Source of the DNA: Neckera pumila
Lineage: Eukaryota > Streptophyta > Bryopsida > Hypnales > Neckeraceae
Assembly: GCA_963969595.1 (NCBI GenBank)
Contig: OZ018408.1
Location: forward strand, 6,941,823-7,005,822
Direction of reading: 5' to 3'
DNA: 64,000 bases
A program made the translations under genes and the position numbers. The number at the start of each line of letters is the position of its first letter. Position 1 is the stretch's first letter. Of this stretch, positions 36,421-45,989 are shown piece after piece. The notes beneath the pieces are model-generated. The model ran no database searches, was not told where the DNA came from, and was given only the letters and a program-made list of their open reading frames with translations.

Positions 36421-37270
36421 GCTTCCTCTTCTAGTTGATTTGCCAAATTGGTTATAAGTCAAAATCCACAAAATTTACGTTTACTCTTTTTAAAAACCGT
36501 TCTCTAAAAGAAAAAAAACATGCTTCCTCCTCTAGTTGATTGTTACATTGGCAATAAATTGAAATCCACAAAATTTATGCTTGCTCTTCTTAAAAATTGT
36601 TCCCTAGATGAAAAAAAAAGACTTCCTCCTCTAGTAGATTGCCACATTGCAGTAAGTCAAAATCCACAAAATTTACGCTTGATCTTTGTAAGAACCATTC
36701 CCTAAAAAAAAAAAAACTTCTTCCTCTACACAAAATAGTGAAATTAGGTTGCCTTGTCAATTAGGTTGCCTTATCTGAGATACATTACCTCATGCATCAA
36801 TGCTTGTTCTACATGCCACTCTCTAAACCAAGCCTTGAATTTGTGCACAAATCTATACCAAACACATGGCTCTGAATTGACTGCTTCATTGTATAAAAGT
36901 AGTGAATATTTCTATAGTGTGGACTGTCAAGGAATTAGGTTGCCTTGTCAATTAGGTTGCCTTATCTGAAATAAATTACCTCATGCATCAATGCTTGTTC
37001 CACATGGAGGTGCATGCCACTTTCCAAACCAGGCCTTAAACTAGTGAACAAATCTATACTATACACATGGCTCTGAATTGACTGTATCACTGTACAAAAG
37101 CTGCATCGTTGTACAAAAGCAGTAAATATTTTTATAGTGTGGACTATCAAGAAATTAGTATGGGGCAACCTAATTTCATTATTTTGTGTAGTTGATTGCC
37201 ACATCGGCGATAAGTCGAAATCCAACAAAATTTACGCTTGCCCTTCGTGAGAACCGTTCCCTAGAAAAAA
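36421..37270. repeat. Tandem array of four ~100-bp units, fourth unit split by a transposon
   Basis: Units start at 36,421, 36,522, 36,622 and about 36,717. Each reads CTTCCTCCTCTAGTTGATTG, then CCACATTGG, AAGTC(A/G)AAATCCACAAAATTTACG, CTTG.TCTT and GTTCCCTA followed by an A-run. The fourth unit is cut after CCTCTA at 36,728 and resumes with GTTGATTGCC at 37,191, after a 460-bp element. The array leads into the GC-rich upstream region of the kinase gene. Confidence 0.8.
36729..37188. mobile_element. TA-flanked 460-bp element with 26-bp inverted repeats and an internal duplication
   Basis: The left end CACAAAATAGTGAAATTAGG(TTGCC) and right end complement CACAAAATAATGAAATTAGG(TTGCC) match with one mismatch. 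TA is duplicated at 36,727-36,728 and 37,189-37,190. The uninterrupted repeat units next door show the empty site (CCTCTAGTTGATT), so the boundaries and the 2-bp duplication are proven. The interior is two tandem units of about 190-225 bp, starting near 36,742 and 36,934 (ATTAGGTTGCCTTGTCAATT ... ACACATGGCTCTGAATTGAC ... ATAGTGTGGACT). No ORF with a known domain. Confidence 0.85.
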
Positions 37271-38136
37271 CACCGATTTCGAGGGGATCCGCTCTCTTCA
37301 CTTTGGCGTGCTCGTTCAGACACCGGACGTGGCCCGAAACTGCGGGAGCCTCAAGGCAAGTCAGCTTGTCTGCATGCTGCCACGACCTTCATCCACTCGC
37401 GGACTTGCCACTTGCCGTGCTTCCGCTCCACAGCGGTGACAGCGCTCCCGAGTCTCCGCGGAACTGACGAAAAGAAACAATGGTCGCCACCTACGATGCA
37501 TCTTCGGGAACAATTGGCGTCCCTCGTACTTCACCTTCCGCACCTGAGGAATCGTGTCTGCCAATTCACGACTCTTGAAGTGGCAACTGATCGATCCGTC
37601 AGTGGCTTGCCTAGCTTGTCAAATCTAGTAAGGTGCGTGCGCCTTGAAATTAACCGACTTGCTTCTGCATCAGATACGTCCAGTATAAGTTAGATCTGCT
37701 CGAACTCGCACATTCAGGAGCTAGTTCATCCTGAAATTGGTCTCTTAGTTCGAGTTTCATACGAAGTTGGATTTGGTGGTCGTTGGGGAGTTGGATTTTG
37801 AGAGGAAGTGACGTATGGCTATGGCGGAAGGGTGGGTGGGGTTGCACTGCGGTTGCTCTTCGTGTTCGTTGCTTTCGAAATCTAGGTCATTTCTGAGAGA
37901 TTGTAGCTGGACGTCTGGGAGTGCTTGGTTGTACTGCGCTTGGGGTTTACATTAATTATTCAGACTTTTGTTCAATTCCGTAGTAGGGTTTTGCAAGTCG
38001 TCGATCGAGTGTAGGCTTCAAGATTATTGGAAAATCTTGATTTTGAGCTTTTGCTGCGCGGGTTCGTGATTTGGTCTTCAGGGGGCTTGTGTAAAGCACC
38101 GAATCAATGCGTTTGACGGTTTAGTGTCCGTCAGCA
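37271..38136 (+). promoter_or_regulatory. GC-rich upstream region, promoter and leader of the kinase gene
   Basis: Composition changes abruptly to GC-rich after the tandem array. Overlapping short ORFs occur on both strands, but none has a recognisable domain. An in-frame TAG at 38,122-38,124 just ahead of the kinase ATG shows that the coding region does not extend upstream without splicing. The transcription start is unknown. Confidence 0.4.
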
Positions 38137-40566
38137 ATGGCATCAGGCGGCTCTTCTGAATCCATGGTCTCGAGAAGAGAGGAAGAAACATTGAATGAAG
38201 ATGAAAGGGAAACAGGGCTGGGGCAGAGACGACGGAGTCTACGTTCCTGGCCTACAGTGTTCCAGCTTCGTGTTGCGGTACGCAAGTTAAGGAAGGATTT
38301 GGATGAACTGCAGAGTCCTCCTTCTGTTCCTTCTACGCCTGGAGCAAGGGCGGAGCAATCAGCTCCAGCATCATCACCCCCCGCGTTAGGATCTGGTGAC
38401 AGTCTTACAGGTAGGGGCTCAGGCCCTCTCGGCTCAGGCCCTCTCGCTTTCTACCACCGCGGCGTCGCAGTGCGAATGCTCAAAGACTACTTAGAAGATC
38501 TCGTGGTCTTAAACAACCGACAGCTTGAAGGTGTTAATGAGAGTGTGCGGCAACGCCGTCTTTGCATCGTGCAGAAACGGATTGAGGAGTATCAGGGGGC
38601 TTTAGATGGAATGATGAAAGCGAATGAGCGAGAGCCTGAGGGGCAGCTCACATGGAAGGAGCGCGACATTTTGAAGCGTATGCTGGAAGATTACTCTCGT
38701 GGGTTGGAGGAGATTTTGGACTACCCGGACGAACTTGGTGGAGTCGACAAACTGGAGGATCAGCTGGCGATGGTGCGAGCAAGGATTGATTTGGTGGATG
38801 CAGGGATGCCTTTGGATTTCTCAGAAACAAGTTTTGATGTCATGGTGGATTCGTTGACTGCGTCGTTGGAAGGATGTGAAACGCAAGTCCTGGAGATTTC
38901 GCAGCTTCAAGAATTTGAGGTTTTCAATCTGCAGTGTGGTTTTCTTCTGGAGACTCTGTTACCTTGTGCGAAGGAGAGACTGGGTCGGTACAATGTGATC
39001 CTGAAAGTAGTCCAGAAATTGGAGGTGGAAGAGTACGAAGTGAGCATGCGACACCGGATTTTCAAAAGTGTAGCGTTCTGCATTGAGTCGCTGTCTGAAT
39101 TCGCGCGTCAGTTGCAAGCCGTGTTTTATTTGCTGACTATGTGTGGGAATGAGAAGTGGTGGATAACTGCTTTGGAGCTTTCTAATGCGGAACCACAGTT
39201 TAGAATCCCGAGGTGGAATAACTTCTCCCTGGCGATTCGGTCTTCTGAATGGAGCATGGACATTGTGGAATTGGCGTTTCATGCGTTGTGTCAGCTCCTC
39301 GATGGGGAATCGACTTTGCGAGATGTGTTTTTCAACTGGTCTGATGAGGAGCGGAGGACGGTGCTGGAAATCGACGGCAAGCCTTTGCACAGACAGGACT
39401 CCAGGATTGGGAGATCAGGGTTGCTGGCAGTCATGCGGGAGTTGGAAGCTAAGGACGTCGCTGATCTGGTTCAAAAGCTTGTTGAGCTAACAAAGACGCC
39501 TCGTAAGCCTTCCTGGCGACCTCCCTTCAATGACGAAGACTCTAACATGCATGCCATTGCAGAGTTTTTGAGCAAGAAGCTAGACGGACCCATACCTGGA
39601 GTCAATTCTCTGCCTTATTCATTCCAAGTGAATTTCGATGATTTGAAGTACTCACACTACATAGATTCAGGAGCTTCAGGTATGGTTGCGGAGTACAAGT
39701 GGTTCGGCCAAGTTGTGGCCGTCAAAACGATAAAATCTCCGGGGCTGGAGAGAAAGAAATTTGAGGAGGAAGCTGCAATTTTGGCAACTGTTCAGCATCC
39801 ATTCGTGGTGCGAATGATAGGCTGCGCATTCAATAGCAAACTCGATTCAGGACTGTTGGCAATGGAGCTCATGGAACATGATCTGAGGACGGTGATTCAG
39901 AAACGGTGTCCGGAACCTGGACCTGGACGGAGTCCCTTCCCTCTCATCGTTGCCATTGACATCATGTTGCAGATAGCGGAAGGCGTGCTGTATCTCCGAG
40001 AGAACAAGATCCTGCACAGGGATTTGAAGGCTAAGAATGTCCTCTTGAACCGTGGCAGACGTGTGCGCAGATCCCTGAGTACAGCTTACAGAAGGTTTCC
40101 AGTTCTCGCATCTCTGCTTCATACGGAAGAATACTACGTCGTGAAGCTGGCTGATTTTGGCATCGCCAAGGCCAAGCCTTTGCAGACTTTGACACAGATG
40201 GTAGGGACAACCCCTTGGAGGGCACCGGAGGTGTTCTATGTCCCTGACTTGGAGGCTGCCCCTCACTACAAATGGCCTGCTGATGTTTACAGTTTCGCGA
40301 TGACATGCTATGAAATCCTGACGGGCAAAATTCCATTCGATGGAATTCCTAACACGAAGATTTACGAAAACGTCATGGCAGAGGAGAGGCCGGCCCTTGA
40401 CGATGTCACCATGCGCTCACCCGCTTTGAAGGACCTCATCCAGCAATGTTGGGCCACGGAACCAAATGAGCGACCGACCTTTGCTGACATCTGCCGAAGG
40501 TTGTGGCAGTGCAAGGTGGAAACGATCTTACCCACTGTTCTTGGAATGGTGCGAGAGGAACCCTGA
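38137..40566 (+). CDS. TKL-type protein kinase with a long N-terminal domain (intronless, 809 aa)
   Basis: A putative Ser/Thr kinase of the plant tyrosine-kinase-like group. Residues 1-100 are charged and Ser/Pro/Gly-rich, with a duplicated GSGPL. Residues about 110-480 are helical without a known enzymatic motif; plant kinases of the DUF1221 type have such a region before the kinase domain, and I infer, without alignment, that this is one. The kinase domain covers about 505-795: glycine loop GASGMV (512-517), VAVK with K530, HRDLKAKN with D629 and N634, DFG at 673-675, and TTPWRAPEV with APE at 696-698. All catalytic residues are present, so it is probably active. There is a stretch of about 38 residues between the HRD and DFG motifs, longer than usual, rich in R. 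The gene has no intron, in contrast with RPN1; this suggests either an intronless family or a retroposed copy, but no poly(A) remnant or direct repeats were seen. There is no signal peptide or membrane segment, so it should be cytosolic. Confidence 0.93.
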   Translation: MASGGSSESMVSRREEETLNEDERETGLGQRRRSLRSWPTVFQLRVAVRKLRKDLDELQSPPSVPSTPGARAEQSAPASSPPALGSGDSLTGRGSGPLGSGPLAFYHRGVAVRMLKDYLEDLVVLNNRQLEGVNESVRQRRLCIVQKRIEEYQGALDGMMKANEREPEGQLTWKERDILKRMLEDYSRGLEEILDYPDELGGVDKLEDQLAMVRARIDLVDAGMPLDFSETSFDVMVDSLTASLEGCETQVLEISQLQEFEVFNLQCGFLLETLLPCAKERLGRYNVILKVVQKLEVEEYEVSMRHRIFKSVAFCIESLSEFARQLQAVFYLLTMCGNEKWWITALELSNAEPQFRIPRWNNFSLAIRSSEWSMDIVELAFHALCQLLDGESTLRDVFFNWSDEERRTVLEIDGKPLHRQDSRIGRSGLLAVMRELEAKDVADLVQKLVELTKTPRKPSWRPPFNDEDSNMHAIAEFLSKKLDGPIPGVNSLPYSFQVNFDDLKYSHYIDSGASGMVAEYKWFGQVVAVKTIKSPGLERKKFEEEAAILATVQHPFVVRMIGCAFNSKLDSGLLAMELMEHDLRTVIQKRCPEPGPGRSPFPLIVAIDIMLQIAEGVLYLRENKILHRDLKAKNVLLNRGRRVRRSLSTAYRRFPVLASLLHTEEYYVVKLADFGIAKAKPLQTLTQMVGTTPWRAPEVFYVPDLEAAPHYKWPADVYSFAMTCYEILTGKIPFDGIPNTKIYENVMAEERPALDDVTMRSPALKDLIQQCWATEPNERPTFADICRRLWQCKVETILPTVLGMVREEP

Positions 40567-41795
40567 ACCGACTTTGAGTACTAGTATGCTGTGTAGTATT
40601 TTCACAATGCAATGCAATTGCATTCATCCATGATTTCCAAGACCTAAGATTCTTGAATTAGTTTTTTAATTTTCAAAATTTCAAAATCCCATTTCACAAC
40701 CATTCTATAATTCAAAAGAATGCAAGTGTTTCATTTCAAAAACTATGGTAGGATGACCCACGTTGTCCCTTTGGTCATTGCTCATATTTTGAGTGATCGG
40801 ATTTTTTTTTAATTTCTTGGCAACACGGTAGCAAATTCATTTGAGTCATATCATAGGTGGCCAAAGTCTACACGGTTTGCATAACTTCCCATTTTATACA
40901 GGGTTGCGTAGCTTCCCATTTTGCAATGGTAACCAATAAACAAAGTTGAATTGTCTTGGATTCGGCCATTTGGATCTGCCTACTTTCAAAAATGTTTTTT
41001 CAGACATGACTTCAATGAATAGGTAAAATAAAAATTTAAAAAAGCATTAGAAGTTCACAGTATAAACTCATAGCAAAAGGAATCATATGAAATTCACTTA
41101 CCACAACTAATTTCACAATTGGGCATTGAAGGGATTATGAATATTCAGTTTCATATTTTATCAAACAATAGTGCAACAGTAAACCCTAACCTATATGCTC
41201 TCAAAAATGTACTCCGTAGCAGCCCCCTTTTTTTGGTTTTTGAAAAAGTGTCAGGATGGTGATCACTTAAAATTTGGTGAAGCATTTTATTTCTTCATAC
41301 ATCCATCTTTTGTACCATAAAACACTTTTCAATCCAATTCATACACTTTTCATCCAAATCTAACAATTTCATCCATATTTAAAATTGGATTGAAACTTTC
41401 TGGCGAAAAAAAAAATTTCAGTAGGAAATGGTGCTTTCTGGCTCCATTTCGCCCCCTAAAAAAGGGCTGCTCCGGAGTTTGCAACAAATTTTTTGGAATT
41501 CATTATTCCTCAAAATTGCACATTATTATACATCTTCACATTTTTGGAAATTTGAAGTTTGGACTTCCTCTAGGGCCACTACAAATAAAAGTTGAGAGGG
41601 AGCAAATCACGATACTCTCTTTGTAAACCCAAGGCAAGTTCAGTTCAAATGACATCACATGGTGGCATGTGTGACAACTACAGTACTAATTGAACTGTGA
41701 AAAAGCTCATATACAATCTAAACTCCTTATAATCCTTAAAATCAGTTCTAAATTCAAACCCTCTGCTATTGCACAAAAAAACCATTGGCAGATTC
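40567..41795. other. Intergenic DNA between the convergent kinase and SDE2 genes
   Basis: It holds the 3' regions of both genes and AT-rich sequence. ATGCAATGCAATTGCATTCAT just after the kinase stop contains a small palindrome (GCAATTGC). A stretch near 41,280-41,395 resembles the dispersed repeat at 10,376 and 63,840 in reverse. No gene is seen. Confidence 0.4.
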
Positions 41796-43559
41796 TCACT
41801 TAACATCGATTGTGACTGGCGAGACTGTCGTCAAGGTTCCTGTCGTAATTGTGGTCATAGTCTCTGTCGTAATTGTAGTCGTAGTCTCCGTTGTGACCGT
41901 CACCTTCTCCGAACTATGCACTCCTGATACCGTGTCATCCACTTCAGTTGCAATAACTACAGTGTCCACAACCTTTTCCTGTGAACTTGCAAGGCTGGCC
42001 CCAACAGAAGGTTCCACCTGCTCTGGTGTCGTCACTGCTACGTCTCCATCACCGGCTTCACCACTTGAAGAAGGACGCTCGTCTTCATCCATGTTTTCTT
42101 CATCACTGTCATCCTCGCTGTCGTCCTCGTCTCCCATCCTAATGTAATGCAATGCAAAAAAAGATTAGCAGGAAATAAATAAGCAGCTTCAGAAGTATAA
42201 ATAAGTCAAAATTCAAAGAATAATATTCCTAAAGATAAAGGAAATCCATTCGCTGCAAAAGCGTCACTGATCCCACTACAGTACCAATGTGAACATTCCC
42301 CATCCAAGCCTTTGATTAAGGCTTTACCGTATCGAAGTCCCAAAGGAATGCAAAGTCCAAACATTCAAAAATGGTACTACATTGCGAGCTGTTGAATAGT
42401 AAGGTGACCGACGAAGTGATTCACCTATGATTATAACCTAATTTTTCTGTAAAACTTGTACACGCAGCTCCCGAACGTGCTAAAAAACAACATGGGAAAC
42501 GACTTAACACCAAGCCCTCTGAAGATCATTGAGGCAATAGGAGATGTTCTATGCCCAATCCGAACGAGAAATTCCATTTCATTTTGAACTGGAACGACGG
42601 GTATAAAAACCTCAACGACGCCATTTCAAACCTTGGGTAGCAAACCCCAATCGGTCGTGTGATCTCAATACTTCGGAATAAGAGGCATATGATCGTGCTT
42701 AGAAACGTATTTTCAGTAGCTTTTCAACAAGACATCCAAAGACACTCAAAAACTTTGGTCACGGATTGAGCACACAATCTCAAATTGCTAGTGAAAACAT
42801 CTCTGGTTACCAAGGACTTTTGAACCCGCCAATCCAGTTTAGCAGGAGAGTAAGCAAAAAGAAGCACAGCAAACCAAACGGACGAAGGGAAATTCAAACC
42901 AGCACGAGCTTTAAAAGCACGACGAGTGATTACCATAACCGAGCTCGTTTCTCAAATACGGCTGCCTCCTCTTCCACCTTGCGCTTGCTATTGGTATTTG
43001 ACTTGCGAGCCGCGACTAACCCTGAAGCCACGGCTAGTTGGACTTCCTCCATAGCCTCCGAAGTCTCAGCCCTAAACTTCTCGAGCTCCTCAAACACGCC
43101 ATTATCCTCTTCCTTGGCTTTCGTTGCTTTCTTCAAGAAATCCTCCGCCTTCTTCTCAAGCTCCCTCTCCTCAGCATCCGCTTTCCATTCCTTCAGCTTC
43201 TTCTCGGCGTTCACATGACGCAACCGACGACCACTCATATCCCGGCAAGCATCAAAATTGCTTGTCTTCTTCTGCCCCGCCTTCGTGGCCGCGCCACGGA
43301 GAAGAGAACCGAACCCTCCCTTTCCTCCCGGCAAGCGAAGCAACAACGTACAGGAAGGGAAGAAACTCCCGTCGTCTTCCGCCGTGAGGCAAGAATCGGG
43401 ATGCACGACCGAAGTGCCCGTCACTAAGCGCAAGCAGTGGGAGGGGATACCTGTCCGCGCGCACAGAAGAGCCGCGACGCGAGCCCCGGAAACGACGCCA
43501 TCGCCATCGTCCGAGAAGCGTAAACAGAGCGTGCGCCCGTCCAAACCCTTCACCAGCAT
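41796..43559 (-). CDS. SDE2: SDE2 homologue: ubiquitin-fold splicing/genome-stability factor, 2 exons
   Basis: SDE2 is made as a precursor whose ubiquitin-like head is cut after a GG pair by deubiquitinases; the released C-terminal part, beginning with Lys, joins the spliceosome and in animals also acts at replication forks. Exon 1 is 43559-42934 and exon 2 is 42138-41796, joined by a 795-bp GT..AG intron; the join keeps frame (tg + g = Trp, then MGDEDD) and gives 322 aa. Residues 1-79 form the ubiquitin-like part ([14 protein letters not shown] at the start), ending in LPGG78-79 directly followed by [10 protein letters not shown], the cleavage signature. Next comes the family motif [22 protein letters not shown] in two parts, then a charged coiled coil and a basic [17 protein letters not shown] segment. 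Exon 2 encodes a very acidic run followed by a Thr-rich tail. The start at 43,559 gives a ubiquitin-sized head; an in-frame ATG at 43,661 is an alternative. It is shorter than most plant homologues, and I see no clear C-terminal SAP-like domain, so a missed exon is possible. Confidence 0.88.
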
Positions 43560-43830
43560 TTGCCGCACCGGCGACGGCCTCATCGTCATCGTCACCATCG
43601 CACAGTACTTCTGCGACAAACTGTCGATCCCCTGCTCCGCTGTAATGCGAATCGATTGCAACCCTAAATGGACTAAAATGGTCGAGGAAATTGAAACCCT
43701 AATTGCGCTCGAAGGCTAACGAAACTCAAGAAGACGGAGGAGAAGAAGGCGAAGATGGTGCGAGGAAGGAGCCTCGAGGGGCAGATTGGAAATTTTCCCG
43801 GTTACCCGCAATTTATAATTTTTCTGCCCG
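43560..43830 (-). promoter_or_regulatory. Presumed 5' leader and promoter of SDE2
   Basis: GC-rich sequence continues upstream of the reverse-strand start to about 43,830 and then drops to AT-rich. An upstream in-frame ATG at 43,661 precedes the preferred start. No TATA element was identified. Confidence 0.35.
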
Positions 43831-44131
43831 GAGGTGACGCGTGTCATGTTGTGGTCGGTTGTAATATCTTAGGAATATGATGTCGATATTTAAACCTTAG
43901 CCTGTAGGACGTGGAGGCCAAAAAATGGTCGATAGATGATTTCATTGTCCATTGTAGAAACAAAGAATGCATCTAACTCCTAAGTACTTTGACATTTAGT
44001 TTCTGGACAACAAACAGAGTGAAATACTTGTTTCTTTCTCATTCTGCTTGGATGAAAGACATTCTAATTTGTGGAGATGCTTTATCAAGTGGTTGTCTTA
44101 TCTAATGGCTAGATTTGGTGTTACTAGAGTA

Positions 44132-44587
44132 CATCATACTACTAAAATCACAATGACCTCTATAATCTCACAATTCAATTTTGAATAATATTATAGAAAT
44201 TCAACTGCTTTTGTAATAGCCATAGGATACTTTCTACTGTATATTATGTATTCTTTTTGTGAAATATTTGAAAATCAAATGGATACTTCTAAAAAAAATT
44301 CAAAGAAACTTGTCAGACAACAAAACTATAGATAAATTCCATGTCTTTTTAAAATGTGATATCATACTATTAAAATCATAACGACCTCTATAATATCACA
44401 ATTCAATTTTGAATAATATTATAGAAATTCAATTGCTTTTGTAATAGCCATAGGATACTTTCTACTATATATTATGTATTCTTTTTCGTGAAATATTTGA
44501 AAATCAAATGGATACTTCTAAAAAAATTTCAAAGAAACTTGTCAGACAACAAAACTATAGATAAGTTCCATGTCTTTTAAAAATGTG
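44132..44587. repeat. Tandem duplication, two copies of 228 bp
   Basis: The block starting ATCATACTA.TAAAATCA.AA.GACC and including TTTTGAATAATATTATAG, AATAGCCATAGGATACTTTC and CTTGTCAGACAACAAAAC is repeated head to tail at a distance of 228 bp with only a few substitutions. The copies contain no ORF. High identity in freely evolving DNA indicates a recent duplication. Confidence 0.85.
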
Positions 44588-45104
44588 ATATTAAAGAATA
44601 AAGAAGCACCAACCGCTAGCGTTGCTCTACATTTTCAAATGTGAAGATTCTACTTACATTGTTCACTTGATTAATTTATTCTTATTGCAATGTTTTCATC
44701 TTTGCAAAGGTTATTTTGTAAAAAATATGATATAAAGATTTTTTTTAATTATTTTATATTGCACTATATAATTTTTTTCAAAAAATATTGTATGAGGATG
44801 TCAATATTTTCATTTAAAGATTATACATACTTTGTTTATCTACATTCTATCACATGAAAAATTGATGAAAGTAATATATTTAATGCATAGCAAAGCAAGC
44901 GCCAATTGCTAGTATTTTTCTAAAATTACAATGTGGAAGCATGTCAAGTGGTTGACCACGCCAAAATTGCATTGACTCTTGTTTAAAATTGGATTTGTAA
45001 TAGTGAGGTCATAGATTTTAAAAACTCAAAAATTTCAAAAAATCACTATGTCAAGAGAACTTCCTTTCAAATCCATTCCAACAAATTTTACTCAAAAAAT
45101 GATA

Positions 45105-45470
45105 CTACCTCCGTCCTAAAATGATATTCCTGTTCTGGATTAAGGCTATAAATAATATTTTTAAGAACTGTTTTGCGTTAAAAGAAGAGACTGGTGCACT
45201 CTTAGCATCCTAGTGTAGACCTCTGTTTTGCCTCCCAAAGCTTCATCTCCTTCAATCAGGCAATACTCAAAGAGACACAAAAAATAAGAATGAACAATAT
45301 GGATCACCCCCTCCTATTTAATTTGTCTTTTGATTGATGATTGCATGTTTGAAGGAAAAACTACTACTCAGAGTTTTTTTATTGGTCCTAGATAGCAGTC
45401 CAAAAGCAAATCTAATCAATTTGCAACGCATAAGTGCAATAAGAAGATTGTTTTGGGACAAAAAATTATT
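45105..45470. mobile_element. Stowaway-like MITE terminus
   Basis: TA followed by CTACCTCCGTCCTAAAATGA closely resembles the Stowaway consensus end CTCCCTCCGTCCCAAAATAA (Tc1/mariner superfamily, TA target). The opposite end is not cleanly preserved; TTTTGGGACAAAA at about 45,450-45,463 could be its remnant. The right boundary is therefore approximate. Confidence 0.45.
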
Positions 45471-45692
45471 TTTTATTCGAATGCTGACATAGCACTATTG
45501 GTACCATGTCAGCGCCATGTTAGTATATATTTTTTTAATTCTTTCTTGTAATTGCACCGTAGAGGTGCCAAAAATCAAAAACTTGCGGCACCTTTGAAGA
45601 CTGAATTTTTTTGTAATCAAAGTAATATTTTGCTTGTAATTGAATTTAGAAGGAATTTTGAAATTTTTCTTTTAAAATTTATAAAAAAAATC

Positions 45693-45985
45693 ATTAGAAG
45701 AGATTAGAGGGCATTGGAGGGCCATTTCAGGCTCGTTCACCTATCTCGCCAAATCTACGAATAGCCGGTACGGGCTGTCAGAATTTTATTTAAAAATAAA
45801 AAATAAAAAAATAAAAATAAAACTCTTCCAAATATCATTTCAAGCAAATTTTTTTTTTTTTTTTTTTTTTGGGAAAGTGACGTGGCACTGTCTCGACCAT
45901 ATCCGCCAACAGCTTTCATGCATTTCCGCAATCTAGGAACGCAGGATAACTCGCGGGCTCTTGGAGACCTTAAATCTCTTCTAAT
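45693..45985. mobile_element. ATTAGAAG/CTTCTAAT-bounded MITE (293 bp)
   Basis: It starts ATTAGAAGAGATTAGAGGGC and ends CCTTAAATCTCTTCTAAT. GGAGGGCCATTTCAGGCTCGTTC lies inside the left end (written here in one family with the copies at 6,593, 10,922, 13,031, 15,884 and 47,326). A 24-base T-run fills the core at about 45,848-45,870. Confidence 0.6.
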
Positions 45986-45989
45986 GATT

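Noticed and set aside
36421..36720. CRISPR-like array of ~100-bp repeats
   Set aside because: The units are contiguous with no unique spacers, the genome is eukaryotic and there are no cas genes. It is an ordinary tandem repeat.
37192..37847. Cluster of 60-93-codon ORFs on both strands upstream of the kinase
   Set aside because: GC-rich leader sequence naturally keeps frames open. None has a family pattern, and an in-frame stop separates them from the kinase start.
39847..40266. 139-codon reverse-strand ORF
   Set aside because: Shadow of the kinase domain in another frame.
41785..42147. 120-codon + strand ORF rich in V, S and T
   Set aside because: It is the antisense of SDE2 exon 2; the acidic and Thr-rich codons read backwards give this low-complexity peptide.
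43038..43719. Several overlapping + strand ORFs of 87-153 codons
   Set aside because: They are antisense shadows of SDE2 exon 1, whose reverse-strand reading has clear family motifs.
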